Source: Tyto alba
Lineage: Eukaryota > Chordata > Aves > Strigiformes > Tytonidae
Direction of reading: 5' to 3'
Assembly: GCF_018691265.1 (NCBI RefSeq)
Contig: NW_024881272.1
Location: 18,775,323 to 18,839,322, forward strand
Length of the DNA stretch: 64,000 nt
In this document: positions 23,341 to 34,700 of the stretch, in pieces
Layout: each line of letters begins with the position of its first letter
How positions within the stretch are numbered: the stretch's first letter is position 1
Position numbers and translations under genes: made by a program
Notes under the pieces: model-generated
The model's database searches: none
Told to the model about the DNA's origin: nothing
The model's input: only the letters and a program-made list of their open reading frames with translations

Positions 23341-25261
23341 CCAGACCTCGGGAGGTTTGGTTTTGTTTTTTTGGTTTTTTTTGTTTTTTTTTTTTTTTTT
23401 TTTATTTTGGAGACATAAGAACACCCAGAGAAAACACTCCAGACTGAGGACACTGGCCCGAATAATAGATCATTGAACTTTAGGACGCCTGTTAACTTCC
23501 TACACAAACATACTCAACTTTTGTCTCGCTAATCTGGCCTTGATCAGTAGTTTAAATGCTAAAGCTTTGTTACTCAAAAAAAAAAAAAAAAAAGTTTAGC
23601 GACCATAGGAAAGCAGCAGCCTAATGAAGTGCACCGCTCTGGCTGGAGTTACTCTGGCCGCCCCCAAAACTGCTACCGAGGGCATTTTTCACTTTCCAAT
23701 AAACGCTTTACGCAAGCAGGACAACCGAGAGAGAATATAGGAATCAATTCATAAAGCTTACTCTAAACCGATTAATTTGCTGCCTTCAATGCAGAGTCCA
23801 ATAAACTCCCGGTGTTCCTCTAGTCACTTACACTATAAAAAGATCAAGTTATTTACTGCCAATTAAGCAGCATGTTTTTGTCTTTGTCCTCTGTAAGCCG
23901 TACGTGCTCATGCCGAGGCATCTGGCTATCTGCTACGGCCCTTCTGACTGATACCTCCAGAGCAGCGAGGACGAACTTTTCCTGCCACTGGCCCAACTCG
24001 ACTGCAGGAGGAGGCGAACTGAGGCCGATTTTAAACACACATTTCCTCAGAAAGAGTACCTGGAGGTATGTCCAGTGACCGCACAATAAACCAGAAGAAC
24101 TGCACCAATTAAGCTGTAACAAAAACCCCGAGACTTTGGAAAGAAAACCACTCTAAAAGCCATTAGCATTGCATTTATCCGAACGCATCATATACCTTTA
24201 TGTAAATTGATTTCTGATGCATTTGTTCAAGGAATTGCCTTTTGTTACAGTTTCCAGCTACAGCCTAAATGAATCTGCATTTCCTGCTCCGAGTCTTTAA
24301 ACCGTTTCCCTACGCTTTAAATCACTTCAGATTTCTTAAAAGAAAGGAAAAGACTCCACGCCACCACCTCTGCCCGTCTTTGTCGAAGGCAAATATATAT
24401 AAATATAAAATGGGAAACGTTACACTGAGAAAACCATCCAGTAACCCCATTAAGCTAAAGCTCTTAAGGACAAGCAATACCTTAATGCTGATTAAATCTA
24501 AAAAGATGAATCAAGAGGACTGACCAGAAAGTGACTCCCTTGATAACTAAGGACGGGCCCTCATCAAGTTTCATTTAGAGTTGGGGGGAAAAAAGCTTTT
24601 AACTTAAATAGGCTTACTCTAGTAATTACACAGCCAAGCAATTTAGGTCCTGGGATAGGAGTCAGTGAAATAGAAAGCAGAGCTGGAAGCTAGAGGCAAA
24701 ATACACCCCCCCACCCCCCCACCCCCTTTTAACAGCGTCTCTGGTGTTTTTTTAATGGAGACCAAGGGAGGGACAAGCGGAGAGCTGGCAATTTGTAGTA
24801 CAAAAATGGATGCTTAATTCATGTCTTGGTTTTAATTAGGTGATTCACCGGATTTCTCCTGGATTGAAACAAAAGACCGTGTGGGGGGCAGGAAGGGAAT
24901 TGGAGAGGAGAGAAATAGAGAGCTCACTTTGATCTTTTCTGCCACTGTTTCAGAATACTGTTTACTACGGGGGAAGCGGGTGCCCCAGCCCTCCCCCCCC
25001 CGTCCCCTCCATTCACATTCGAGGCAGGCAGAGCCCCCTTCCCGGCGGCAGCTGGGCAGGGGGGAAGGAGAAGCCGCCCCGAGCGGCCGCCGCCGCCGCC
25101 GGGCTTTGTACGCGGGGGCCGCGACAATGCCGGGCCCCGCGGCTCCCCCCGCGCCTCTCCGCCGCGGCGGGCAGCGCGGGACGGCGGCGGGGCAGGGGCG
25201 CGGGCATGCAACCGCACACGCGGGGGCTGGAAAAGAAGGGGTAAGGACCGGCACTTCTTAC
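22956..25261 (-). other. Inferred LMO4 5' UTR intron (2306 bp)
   Basis: The interval runs from the candidate donor at 25261 to the CAG acceptor at 22956-22958. It includes the end of a CpG island, long A and T runs at 23200-23410, and an AT-rich stretch at about 23700-24250 with homeodomain-type ATTA/TAAT cores. No ORF in it looks like a real gene. The limits depend on the inferred first exon. Confidence 0.5.
23198..23405. repeat. Cluster of A and T homopolymers at the CpG-island edge
   Basis: Two A-runs (about 23200-23224 and 23240-23256) are followed by T-rich runs (about 23356-23404). They mark the upstream edge of the island over the first coding exon. The lysine-rich ORF tails they create are artefacts. 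Confidence 0.85.
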
Positions 25262-25387
25262 CTGCTTCCCCTCTATATTGCAAAAGGCCGGGGAGCAACG
25301 TCGCTCGGGGTGCCTGAGGTGGTTCTCCTTGCAAAGAAACAAACACAGCGCTCGCCCTCTCTCTGGCTTGAGGGAGCCCCCCGCCCG
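25262..25387 (-). other. LMO4: Probable LMO4 non-coding first exon
   Basis: On the minus strand AAGCAG|GTAAGAAG at 25262/25261 is an excellent donor inside the large CpG island. Joined to the acceptor at 22956-22958 it would give a 5' UTR running directly into GCC-ATG-GTG, with no upstream ATG in the 126-nt exon that I propose. The 5' limit is set by a TATA-like element about 30 bp upstream. LMO4 in mammals has non-coding 5' exons, possibly with alternatives, so other first exons may exist. This is inference without transcript data. Confidence 0.5.
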
Positions 25388-25408
25388 GCAAGGAGCAGCC
25401 CAGGCTGG

Positions 25409-25417
25409 AAAAATATA
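25409..25417 (-). promoter_or_regulatory. TATA-like element upstream of the putative LMO4 first exon
   Basis: The minus strand reads CTATATTTTTCC, an AT patch in otherwise GC-rich DNA. It lies about 30 bp before the proposed start at about 25387. Spacing and isolation in the island are suggestive, but the match to TATA consensus is imperfect. Confidence 0.3.
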
Positions 25418-25800
25418 GCTATTTCTGAGAGAGGCGTCTGCCTGGGTCCTTCCTCCAGCTCCCGCTTCCCGGGAGGGGAGCTGCAGAGCTCAGTCCCTGC
25501 CGCTGAGCTGCACACGCAGGGCGCCGCCGCCGCTCGCTGCTGCAATCGCCGGGTAAGTTTGGCAATGTGGCTTCACTTTGTACCGCTTCCCCCCCGCCCC
25601 CCCCACCTCCGCCCCCTTCTCTGGGCTGCTGCGGCGGCTCCCGAGCCTCCCGCGGAGCGGAGCCGGCCGGCCGCGGCCCGCCGAAGCGCCTCGGAAGAGA
25701 GGGCGAGAGCGGGCGAGTTTGCGAGGGGCCGGGCGCGGGGCCGCTGCCGGGATCCTGCGGCGGCGGCGCTGGCAGGACGCGGGAGGAGGCCCCTCTGCCT

Positions 25801-25882
25801 GCGCGAGCGCGCGTGTGCGTGTGTGTGTGTGTGCGCGCGAGGGAGAGTGCGTGTGCGTGTGTGTGTGTCCGTGTGCGTGTGC
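25801..25882. repeat. Alternating GC/GT tract (Z-DNA-prone) in the promoter island
   Basis: Two blocks of alternating purine-pyrimidine, GCGCGTGTGCGTGTGTGTGT... and GTGCGTGTGCGTGTGTGTGT..., are separated by GAGGGAGA. They lie about 400 bp upstream of the proposed LMO4 start. Such tracts can adopt Z-DNA and are length-polymorphic. Confidence 0.85.
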
Positions 25883-26053
25883 TCCCGCTGCCCCTCACAC
25901 ATGTGTTACTGACAGAGCAGAATCCCAACTACACTCCGGCTCGGCTCCGCCGTCAGCCCGCCGCAGCCAATCCGCCCCCGGCTTGTTCAGGCGGAATAAT
26001 AAAACCTGCCAATCCCCGAGAAGACAAAGGAATGAGTGAAAGGGGAGGAAAGG

Positions 26054-26095
<42 letters not shown>
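26054..26095. repeat. A42 homopolymer within the CpG island
   Basis: A run of 42 A residues is followed by GAGAG-rich purines. It is exceptional in a region otherwise above 70% G+C. Strand length is liable to sequencing error. Confidence 0.9.
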
Positions 26096-26098
<3 letters not shown>

Positions 26099-29000
26099 AG
26101 AGAAAGGGAGGGGACGAGGAGGAGGAGGGGAATGGAGAGGAAGGAGGGAGTCAGGTGGGCAGCGGTGGCCGCGCCGCCCGCCCGGGCACTGAGGGGAGGC
26201 GCGCGCGCGGCCGTTGGGCGCCGCCCGCCCCGCTCCGCTCCCGGCCACCAGTTGAGAAACTTGGCGGGGAGGGGCCGGTCCCGGCTGCCCCCCGCGCTGG
26301 CCGCCGCCGAGGGCGGGCCCACTCCGCTCCGCCCGGGCGGGCGGCGGCGGCCGCCAGAGCCCTTCCCGGGGGCTGGGCGCTTCCCCCGCGCCGGGCCGGG
26401 GCGGAGGCGCCGGAGGGAGGCGCGGCCCCGGGGCGGCGGGAGCCGGTCCTCGCCGCCCTCCCGGCGCCCCCCGGTGCCTGCGGCCTCGTCCTGCCCGCGG
26501 GGCCGCGCACCCCCGTCCGCGGGGTGGGCTGGCGCCCCGGACCCGTGGCGGGGCTGGGCGGGAGGCCGCGAGGGACGCGGCTGGCTCGGCCCCGGGGTGC
26601 GGGGGGGCGGTGCCGAGCCGCCGCCTTCTAAAAATTCCCCCGGTGAAACCGTCGGGGAGCGGTGCGTGGGGCTCCGCGCCCGGGTACGGCCCGCGGCGAC
26701 GGGCACCCCGCGGGGGTTTGGAAGGGTTCAACCGCCGCAACGGGCCGGCAGTTGGCTGCGCGGCGCGTCACGGGAGAGGCGGCTGCGCTTCGGGGGAAGA
26801 AGCCCGAGGATGACGGCAAATCGGGGGAAGTAATGTTCAGTGGGGACGCTTAAAACTGGAAAAAAAAAAAAAAAAAAAAAAAGCCCACCCCTGCGTATTA
26901 ATTGCACGTTTTTGAGGCCTAAGCCCAACACCAGGAGAAGCGAAAGCACAGCGCCCTGCAGACCCTCGAACGGCGCAGGGTGCCCGCACGCGCGCCCCAA
27001 TGAGCGCGAGCTTCTGCGCGCGCCGGGCAGCTGCCCAGCCGCGGGGGTAGGTTCCCGCCGGGCATTGTCTCGCGCAGGGCGCACGCCCTCCCTGTCACGC
27101 GGCGTCCCGCCCCCCGCGCGGCGGCGGCGGAGCCCGGCCGGCGGCGGGTCTCGCGGCGCTGCGAAAGACCAGAGAAACTTTCGTGAGAGCGAGTTTCTCG
27201 GTTCCCGGCCGCTGACGCAGAGCAGCGGCCGCTGCAGCGCGGACAGGCGGGCCGGGCCGATCAGGGGCCGCCGCGGCCACGCGCGGCCGGGCCGGCGCTG
27301 ACCCGCGCCCCGGGAGAGGGCACGGCTAATTGCTGCTGTCAAATAAATACCTAGTGATGGCAGCGTGACGGAGCGACGAGCTCGCGTGCGCCCACCGCCC
27401 CTCCGTCGCCCGAGGCGACGAGGAGGCTTCCACACCCTCATCCTGGCGGCGGCCCCGCGCGCGCGGAGGGGCGCGGCGCTGGGGCCGGCGTCACGCGCGG
27501 ACCAGCAAGGGCACTGGTGCGGCGGGGGCGGGCGGCTCCCCCCGCCGGGCCGGGCCGGGCCGGGCCGCGCTGGCCCCGGGCGCCGCCGCCCCGGTGCGCG
27601 TTGGCCACATCGCCGCCTGTGGGCCTCCCGCACCGCTGCAGCGCCGGCCGCGGCTGGGCCGCCCGGGAATGCGCCCGGGAGCCGCTGGCGGCTGAAGGGG
27701 AAAGTGCCCAGCCGGGAAGAACGCGCATGGGAAGACACGGGATGTCGTAGGCAGGCCTCTAGTTATGTAGCAAATAAAATACTGAAGTTTGAATGGCACC
27801 ACAGGTATCGTCCAGCTGCAGGAGGAAAGTCTGTTTCTGGCTTTCTCCACAGACTGGGGTCTGTTCGGAGTCTGCATAAAGCAGACTGGGAGCTGGTGGA
27901 AAGCTTCCACTGGGAAAAGGGGAAGGGAGAGGGCCGGTGGTGTGGTTCAAAATAATGTATTTTTTTAGCATAGGTCTATGAAATATATCATCTGGATGTA
28001 ATCTCCATGTACATATTACATTTAAACCTACTCAGCAGTTTTAGATGCGTTGTTTAGGATCTGGTACAATTTAGAATACATAATGTAACAAGGCATGCCA
28101 CAGATCATCAACAGTCTCTTATTCTAGCTCTCTGACAGCTAAGAGCACAAGAATAGAGCAAATGCCAGGCTAAAATAAAATCTAAGTTGTCTAATTATCT
28201 GAGCCTGTAATGGCTGGAAGCTACCAAATTCAGACTCCGGAAGAGCCATCCTGATTGGAAAAGATATCTACCAAGAAACTCTGCCATAGGCACTAAAATG
28301 TTTGCTAGTCTTAAAAGTGATAGTGATACAAACAATGGGAATTACCTTCTCAAGGAGCAGAGTTTTAAATGGCTTAATGACGTCTTCCAAATACCATTAC
28401 AATGTTCGTATCTTTTTCTGAAATCTGATCTTCACTGATTTTTGTGATTAATTTTAACAGAGGAAACCTTCACTGAGAGCATTTTGCAGAGCAATATTTT
28501 TCTAATTTTTCTTTTGTGCAGCATCTGCTGTTGCTGTGCTGTCATCTTCGTTATGTTTTTCATTGTCTATGTGCCATAATGTAATTAGTTAGTTCAACAT
28601 CATCTGTGCTATTAGATGAGATGTTTCTGTGGTAAGTTAACATAGTTCTGTGTAATTGGTAGATTTCAGCAGTAGGCATGAATGTATCCATCAAGTTTAG
28701 GTCGATTTGAGTCCGCAAGATTTAAATTCACTTGGCATACGTTATCCTCGAAGACTGTTAATTTTGGCTGAATGGATAAAAAACACAATGCAGAAGAAAA
28801 TCTGGCTGCTTATATCGTGGTACTGTTGGAGTCAGGGAAAGGAAAGCATAAAATTGCTGGCTTAGTGGTTCCACTCTGAATGTCTGGAAAATGTTACAGT
28901 CTGTGATCCAAATCATTCTTAAACCTAGACGTGCCCGTAAGATTGCAGGTAGTGCAGAATTCATCAGGGTTATCTCCCCATTCAGGAAAGGAGTCTTGGT

Positions 29001-32000
29001 TCTTTCCCTAAATACTGCATTCCTATGGGACCTCGGCTGTCTTTTCCTTTTCTCTTTCAAGAGAAATGTTGAGGCTGCTGCTTTGTCTTGAGATCTTCCA
29101 TGCTGCACTTTGCTAGTCCTTGTGTCTGGGAGCTACAGCTTTTGAACAAACAATTACACTTTTAAAACAAACCCCCCTGACCCCCGTCTCTTTGGAAACA
29201 GTGATGAAAAATCAACAGCCATTTGTTAAAGTAATGCATCCTTTTACTTTGCATAGGATCTTCTGGTTTAGGGTCTCGAACCATTTAAAAATGTGACTGG
29301 ATTAAATATTTCAATCAGATAGCCAGTGACACGGGAGCGAATGTGTCCTGGTAGAAGCTGAGAAGAATCCTGGATGGCTTTACTCTCAATGTTCTTTTCC
29401 AAGCAGTAGACTGCACTGTTTGCCCCAAAGAGCAAGATAATTCACTTTTAGAAATATGTGTATAGATTTTGACTTGCTTATAAATACATGAGTAACTTTA
29501 TTTACAGGAACCCAGAACCATGGAAAGTAATCAGTAAGCATGGTTCGCTTAGGTAAGGGCTTGCAAGACCCTTTTATCATCACTGTATCCATAACTTAGG
29601 ACAGGAGCCAAATAATATAAATGTCAGTAATTATAGATATATATTTATATTAACAATGAAGTCCACTTTAGGAAGAGCTAAGGCTACAGCTGTAATGACC
29701 TCATATGGCTAAAACTACGTTCACTAATTTGTCCTGTGCACGTTCCTGTTGGGAGAATTGATATATTACCACAAGCTATCAGTAGCAGAAAGTCCTGGAA
29801 GTGAGTTCTGCAACTAAAGTCAAAGATACCAGAGTTTGAAATTATATGTAATTTATGTTTTAAATGAAAAGTCTCTAGAGGCCACTAGAATATGCATATC
29901 TAATAATAAGTCCACTACATAAAACAGTCTTACAATTGGAAATGCTATATGAATTTTGAGAGAGGGCTTTACATTCCACAGTCTGATAAAACAAGGTGCT
30001 TTTTAAAATAAAACAGTTAAAATTATTTTGATATTCTTAACGCATTCAGACAATTGATTTTTGTGATGACATATCTGTAGAGTGTTATTTTGTCACAAAT
30101 ATAAACATGAATAAAGTATTTTTATGATTCAGATGTGACCATCTTTAACAAGGAAAAAACCCTTTGACAAATACTTAAAAATATAAACTCATATCGAACT
30201 TACCCTTTAAAGTTAAAAAATGTTTTCTTCACAGATACTTTTGTAGAACTTGCACGAGCACGTTGCCTCTGTTTTCTAGTCACCACAACAAATGGTCAGG
30301 TTAGAGGATGGGACAGCACAATTTGGTGCTTTTTGAAAGCCAAAATTATAGATAAAAGTAGCCACTGAGCTACTTTAAATTTACAGTACAAAAAAGATCA
30401 ACTGGAAAGGAATTAAAAAAAAAAAGTCTGACTAATTCAGTTGACAGAAATGCTGTTACCTAATGCAGAGGTACATGTTTATAACAGCATCATTTATGCT
30501 TCTGAATATACATCATATTTTATAACAGTATGTTTTTGTTAAATCACTGCCACTTCTTTTCAGTCAGAATTCACTTCAAAAAATTTCAGCAGAGAAAGTA
30601 AATTTGTCTTCCCTCTGAGATGAGAAATCATCGAAACATGACATGTTTTCTACTCAGAGCTAACTCTTTTTTTTCTTGTAGCCATTTAAAAAATTTCCTT
30701 TGTCAAAGGAACATTTTTTGAAGGACATAGCTGCACTTCGGTATGGTTTCTGAAAAAAGCCCCATGTAGAGTTTAGTAAAAACAATGTTCTGGAATAACA
30801 TGTTACAATGAAAAATGAAAACTTAACTCTAGCTTGTATTATTTAATTAATTAGCCAAGTAAGTTTAAACATGCAGAAGAAATTAGTATTATGCCCAAGT
30901 GAATAAACAGCATGTTTAATATTTTTTGATGGTGTTGTCCACATATAATACCTTTATAATTACATTGAAATTATTTTCAAAGATGTGTGTCCAGTGGCAA
31001 ATCCTATGTCATTAGAATATCTGCCTGCTATGAGTGTATCCAGGAAATTAGTTATTTACTGCAACTCATTGCTGTGGAGGAGTATGTCTGATATCCTTGT
31101 GAAGTTCCCATAACCTCTGAACAATGCTGTAATTTACAGAAAGGTCCATGACTGATCTTTTCCACTTATTTTGCACCTATCCACAGAGAAGACCCCTGTG
31201 GTACCTGGCTTGGGCTATAGTACACCAGTGGAGGAACATTCGCTCGAGCCATTTTCTCCGTAGGTCTCCAGGGGAAGTCCACAACCAACTTTCAGAGGAT
31301 TTTGTTGCATGGTACATCATCAGTGGGAAGGCATAGTTTTACCTAATACATCTAGATGTTTGTGGTGACTCTGATGGCAACTGGACATTAGCCGTTGTTT
31401 CAAAGAGCTGAGAGAAAGCAAGGTACGGACTGAGAACTGAAACACACATATTGCAGGGTTCTGTTGAAGTTGTCCTTTTAATTTAAGGGCTAGCAACACA
31501 GTATGAGAAAATGGAGGGTTACAAAAATAAAGAGGAAGAGCAGCCTGGTGGCTTGTGTCTGACAGAAATGCCTCTATCATACTTGAGTTGAGATTTACAT
31601 AGATGCCAGTAGTTATGACACGACTGTCACTCTAAGTTCACTTGACTGGACATGAAACAATCATGACAAACAATCAGAATGACAGTTCTCCTTCTATTCT
31701 GCAGTGAGGTTCTTCGTATCTCAATTCTGCAACATTCCTTCTGTTCTCTCCACCAGACAAATGTGCTTCTGTTATGACTTCTCTGACTCGGCGCAGCCTT
31801 GCTCTTAGGAAGTTTCTAAGCTTTCTATTCAGTTTTTCAGTCATACCATTTATCAAAGCAAGAGTTTCTTAGTAACAGTTTTTAACATTAACTCTTTAAT
31901 AGTTACTTTGCTCATGTAATCCATTATTTAAAAACATTTTCTGGTGTAAGAATATTATATTATTTATCATATAAAAATATAGCCCTCTACTTTTCTTAAG

Positions 32001-34656
32001 TTGTTTTTCAGAACTGGAGCGACTACTGTACTCCATGACCATAACTCTTTTTATCATTCTACTATGATTCAGTAGCTTTTGCTGTCTTATAAACAATCTT
32101 ACAATTAAGAGCTAATGTTAATGGAATAGATTGTTGTCATAGGATAATGGTTTCCTGCTGCTAGATAAATGCTGTGGCAATGCTAGGACATTTATTGAAA
32201 GTAATAGTGAAGAAAAAGCTAGGAGATTTATTTTTAAAGCAGGTGCCACAGATCCAGTGACACCATTCTGTTACGATTGTTTTATTTCTATTCCACTAAA
32301 AGACTGATGAAGATGGAAGCATTTTGCCTGATGTATGCAAGTGCAGCAAAGTGACAGTGGCTCATTTCACTGTTACTGAATAAGCTGCATTGCACTTGGC
32401 TCAGGAAGAGATTTATTGTGTGGCTCATCCAATCAGAAAACAGTTTATCCATTAACTACAGCTTTAAAATATGTTGTATTTCTATGAACAAGATGGGGCT
32501 TGATGCTTTCTTTCACAGAAGCAGTCAGACATAGTTCATAGAGAAGGAGGAAAGAGAGGCCCTACAGTGCATGTTCCAGCGGTCTGTCCAGAAGCCAACC
32601 CCTTCCTCTGTGCCACAGGGGCGGCAGGCTGGGGAGGGTGGACCCATCCACAGCGTGTGCCTCTCCTCCCAAATCAAGGGTTCCCTGTCTGCCTTCCTGT
32701 GCATTGGAGGGTGTTGCCTCAGCATTAGCAGAGCAGAAATGGCAGCATTGTTCTTACCAGCACTGCTGTGCAGAGGGTGAAGAGGCAAGTTTTTGGCAAG
32801 TTTAGCATTTCCTCTGTCTTTGAGTTCACAAGATCTTGAAGTTTTGGAAAATACGCCTTCTTCCTTTACATGACTTGCAAAATTGCTCACAGCTGAACCC
32901 TCCAACAGAGGACCGTGAAAAGCAGAGCTTGTAAAGCTTCCTAGACTTTCTATCTGCTCTTGTGGAATTGCAGTAAAACACGTAGATTACCCCAAGTATC
33001 CAGCTCCTGCAAAATTGGAGCTGATTGTCAGGAAGTGCATGGAATCCATTCAATTCAATAGTGAGTTGACAGGTACGCCCTGGTTGCCAGACTTAGGCCT
33101 CAACAGATCTTCTGTCTTTTCTTTTGAACTGTAAAGCCGCTATTCCAAGTGGCAGTGTTGTAACTATGACAGCTTAAGGATATCCCACAAATAATAAAAA
33201 ATACGATCCCCTCCCACAAACTCTGATCATTCCAAAGCATCTTTAAAGTTACATTGTAAAGCAGCATAATGACTTTATATGACCATAAAGTCTCTGCTAG
33301 GATTTCCTTAAGAAACAAACTAATTTTATTACCAAGGCCCAAGGACCTTGATATCAAACCAGCAATTCACTGTTCCAAGGATTTACTCACTCTAGCTGCT
33401 CATAGTGCAGCTCTGAATTAACTTCTAAGATCAGACAGAGCTTGAAGGCAGTAAACAACTTTAACCTTTTTGTGACCCCAGACACATCTCACAAATAGGA
33501 GTTCAGTAAACACATGAATTTCACCTTAACCCATGTGCAGACATTCGAAGAACTAATTCATGCTTCATTTTCAGAGTTACAAGAAAAGTTTTACACTAAT
33601 AAACAGGCAAGTGTTACAGCACTTGTGCCAAAGAGCCCTCAGATTAGGTTGGTCCTCTGCTGAGCCAAGCTCTTTATGAGAGGCGAGCACCAGAGAGAAC
33701 ATCATAGAGGAAAGCAGAAATGGAAGAGACCTGTAATCCCAACAGAATGAATCCTGACAGCTGTGAGGTCTGTCAGGTCATCTGAAGAGCATACAGGCTA
33801 GAGAGCTCCAGCAAATGCATACTCTTCTGACTAGATCTCCGTAGCAGCGGCGCCTCAGACTTGATCTTCTAATGCTTGTGCCTTCCAGCATCAGTCTCCT
33901 ATCTGAAGTTTAGGATTCACAGGAAAGTTCCAGGAGATGGAGAATTTCCACATCATTAAAACATTGGAGTTACTTACCTAGGTGCCTTTATGGATGTGAC
34001 TGTAAGTATTGTAAAGTCCTATGATTTCATCAAAATATGTGGTGTGTCTGTCTAAAGTTCCAACTCTGCAGTCATGGTCTTTGTACAAATCTGCTTTCAA
34101 CTTTTTTAATAGGAATTTTGAGTCTTCCTGATTAGGCAAAAACATTAGTTCTTAAAGATCAACCAGAAACAAATAAGAATAATTTCTTCCCATTTAGTAT
34201 TTATTTTTAAAAACGATTCTTCATTTGATGTAATACATAGAGAAGAGCCATAACTTCTGAATTTTTGGGATTGCCAGTATAGTAACCTCATGTCCTATCA
34301 CCACATATTGAATCTGCTCAAGGAATCCTCCTCAATTCAAGGAATTATTAAACCTGTTTTGTCGATAAGCTTCTCCATATCACACAGGAGTGCAAACTAT
34401 CAATCGATCTTTACCCTCCATACTGCATATTGCTCCCACAGAGGGCCAGAATTCCCCATGTCCGTTATCCTATCTTAAAGTGAATCCCCAGCCTCTTGCA
34501 GCTCTTTTGACTAAGGCGGCTGTGTATATCCCGCCTGGATACGGCCCAGATGCTTTATTTCTATTGCATGAGATGATTAATTCTGTGGTTTCTTTCTGTT
34601 TGTCTGATGGACGCTGAGGTAAGAGAGTGATGATTGCTTAGTGCACTATTATTAAA

Positions 34657-34700
34657 AAGCTGCTTTTGATAGCCCTGAATCAGGCTATCAAAAGCAGCTT
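34657..34700. repeat. Perfect 18-bp inverted repeat with 8-nt loop
   Basis: The left arm 34657-34674 (AAGCTGCTTTTGATAGCC) is the exact complement of the right arm 34683-34700, around the loop CTGAATCA. It does not extend outward. The stem is shorter than a typical animal microRNA precursor. It could be a fold-back duplication, a degenerate hairpin element or a structured RNA segment. Confidence 0.9.

Larger units (their letters stand above)
25241..25558 (+). other. Plus-strand splice-donor-like sites in the LMO4 promoter island
   Basis: GGG|GTAAGG at 25241 and CCGG|GTAAGTTT at 25553 are strong donor matches on the strand opposite to LMO4. They could belong to a divergent non-coding transcript from the same island. 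No acceptor or exon was identified. Confidence 0.3.
24950..27760. promoter_or_regulatory. Large CpG island, probable LMO4 promoter region
   Basis: Dense G+C with abundant unmethylated-type CpG dinucleotides extends over about 2.8 kb, interrupted only by homopolymers. It lies immediately upstream of the inferred non-coding exon. Many GC-box-like GGGCGG motifs are present on both strands. The long ORFs in it (up to about 350 codons on both strands) consist of Pro, Arg, Gly and Ala and overlap each other in all frames, so they reflect composition. CpG islands of this size are typical of developmental regulator promoters. Confidence 0.85.

Noticed and set aside
24881..27738. Long ORFs on both strands of the promoter island (154 to 354 codons), including 24881-25912, 25567-26631, 25895-26740 and 26728-27738
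   Set aside because: They overlap in several frames and consist of Arg, Pro, Gly and Ala with Lys runs from homopolymers. None has a domain; GC-rich DNA simply lacks stop codons.
33700..33800. Possible CR1 fragment (AGAAATGGAAGAGACCTGTAA)
   Set aside because: Only a short resemblance to a CR1 3' segment, and the continuation does not fit.
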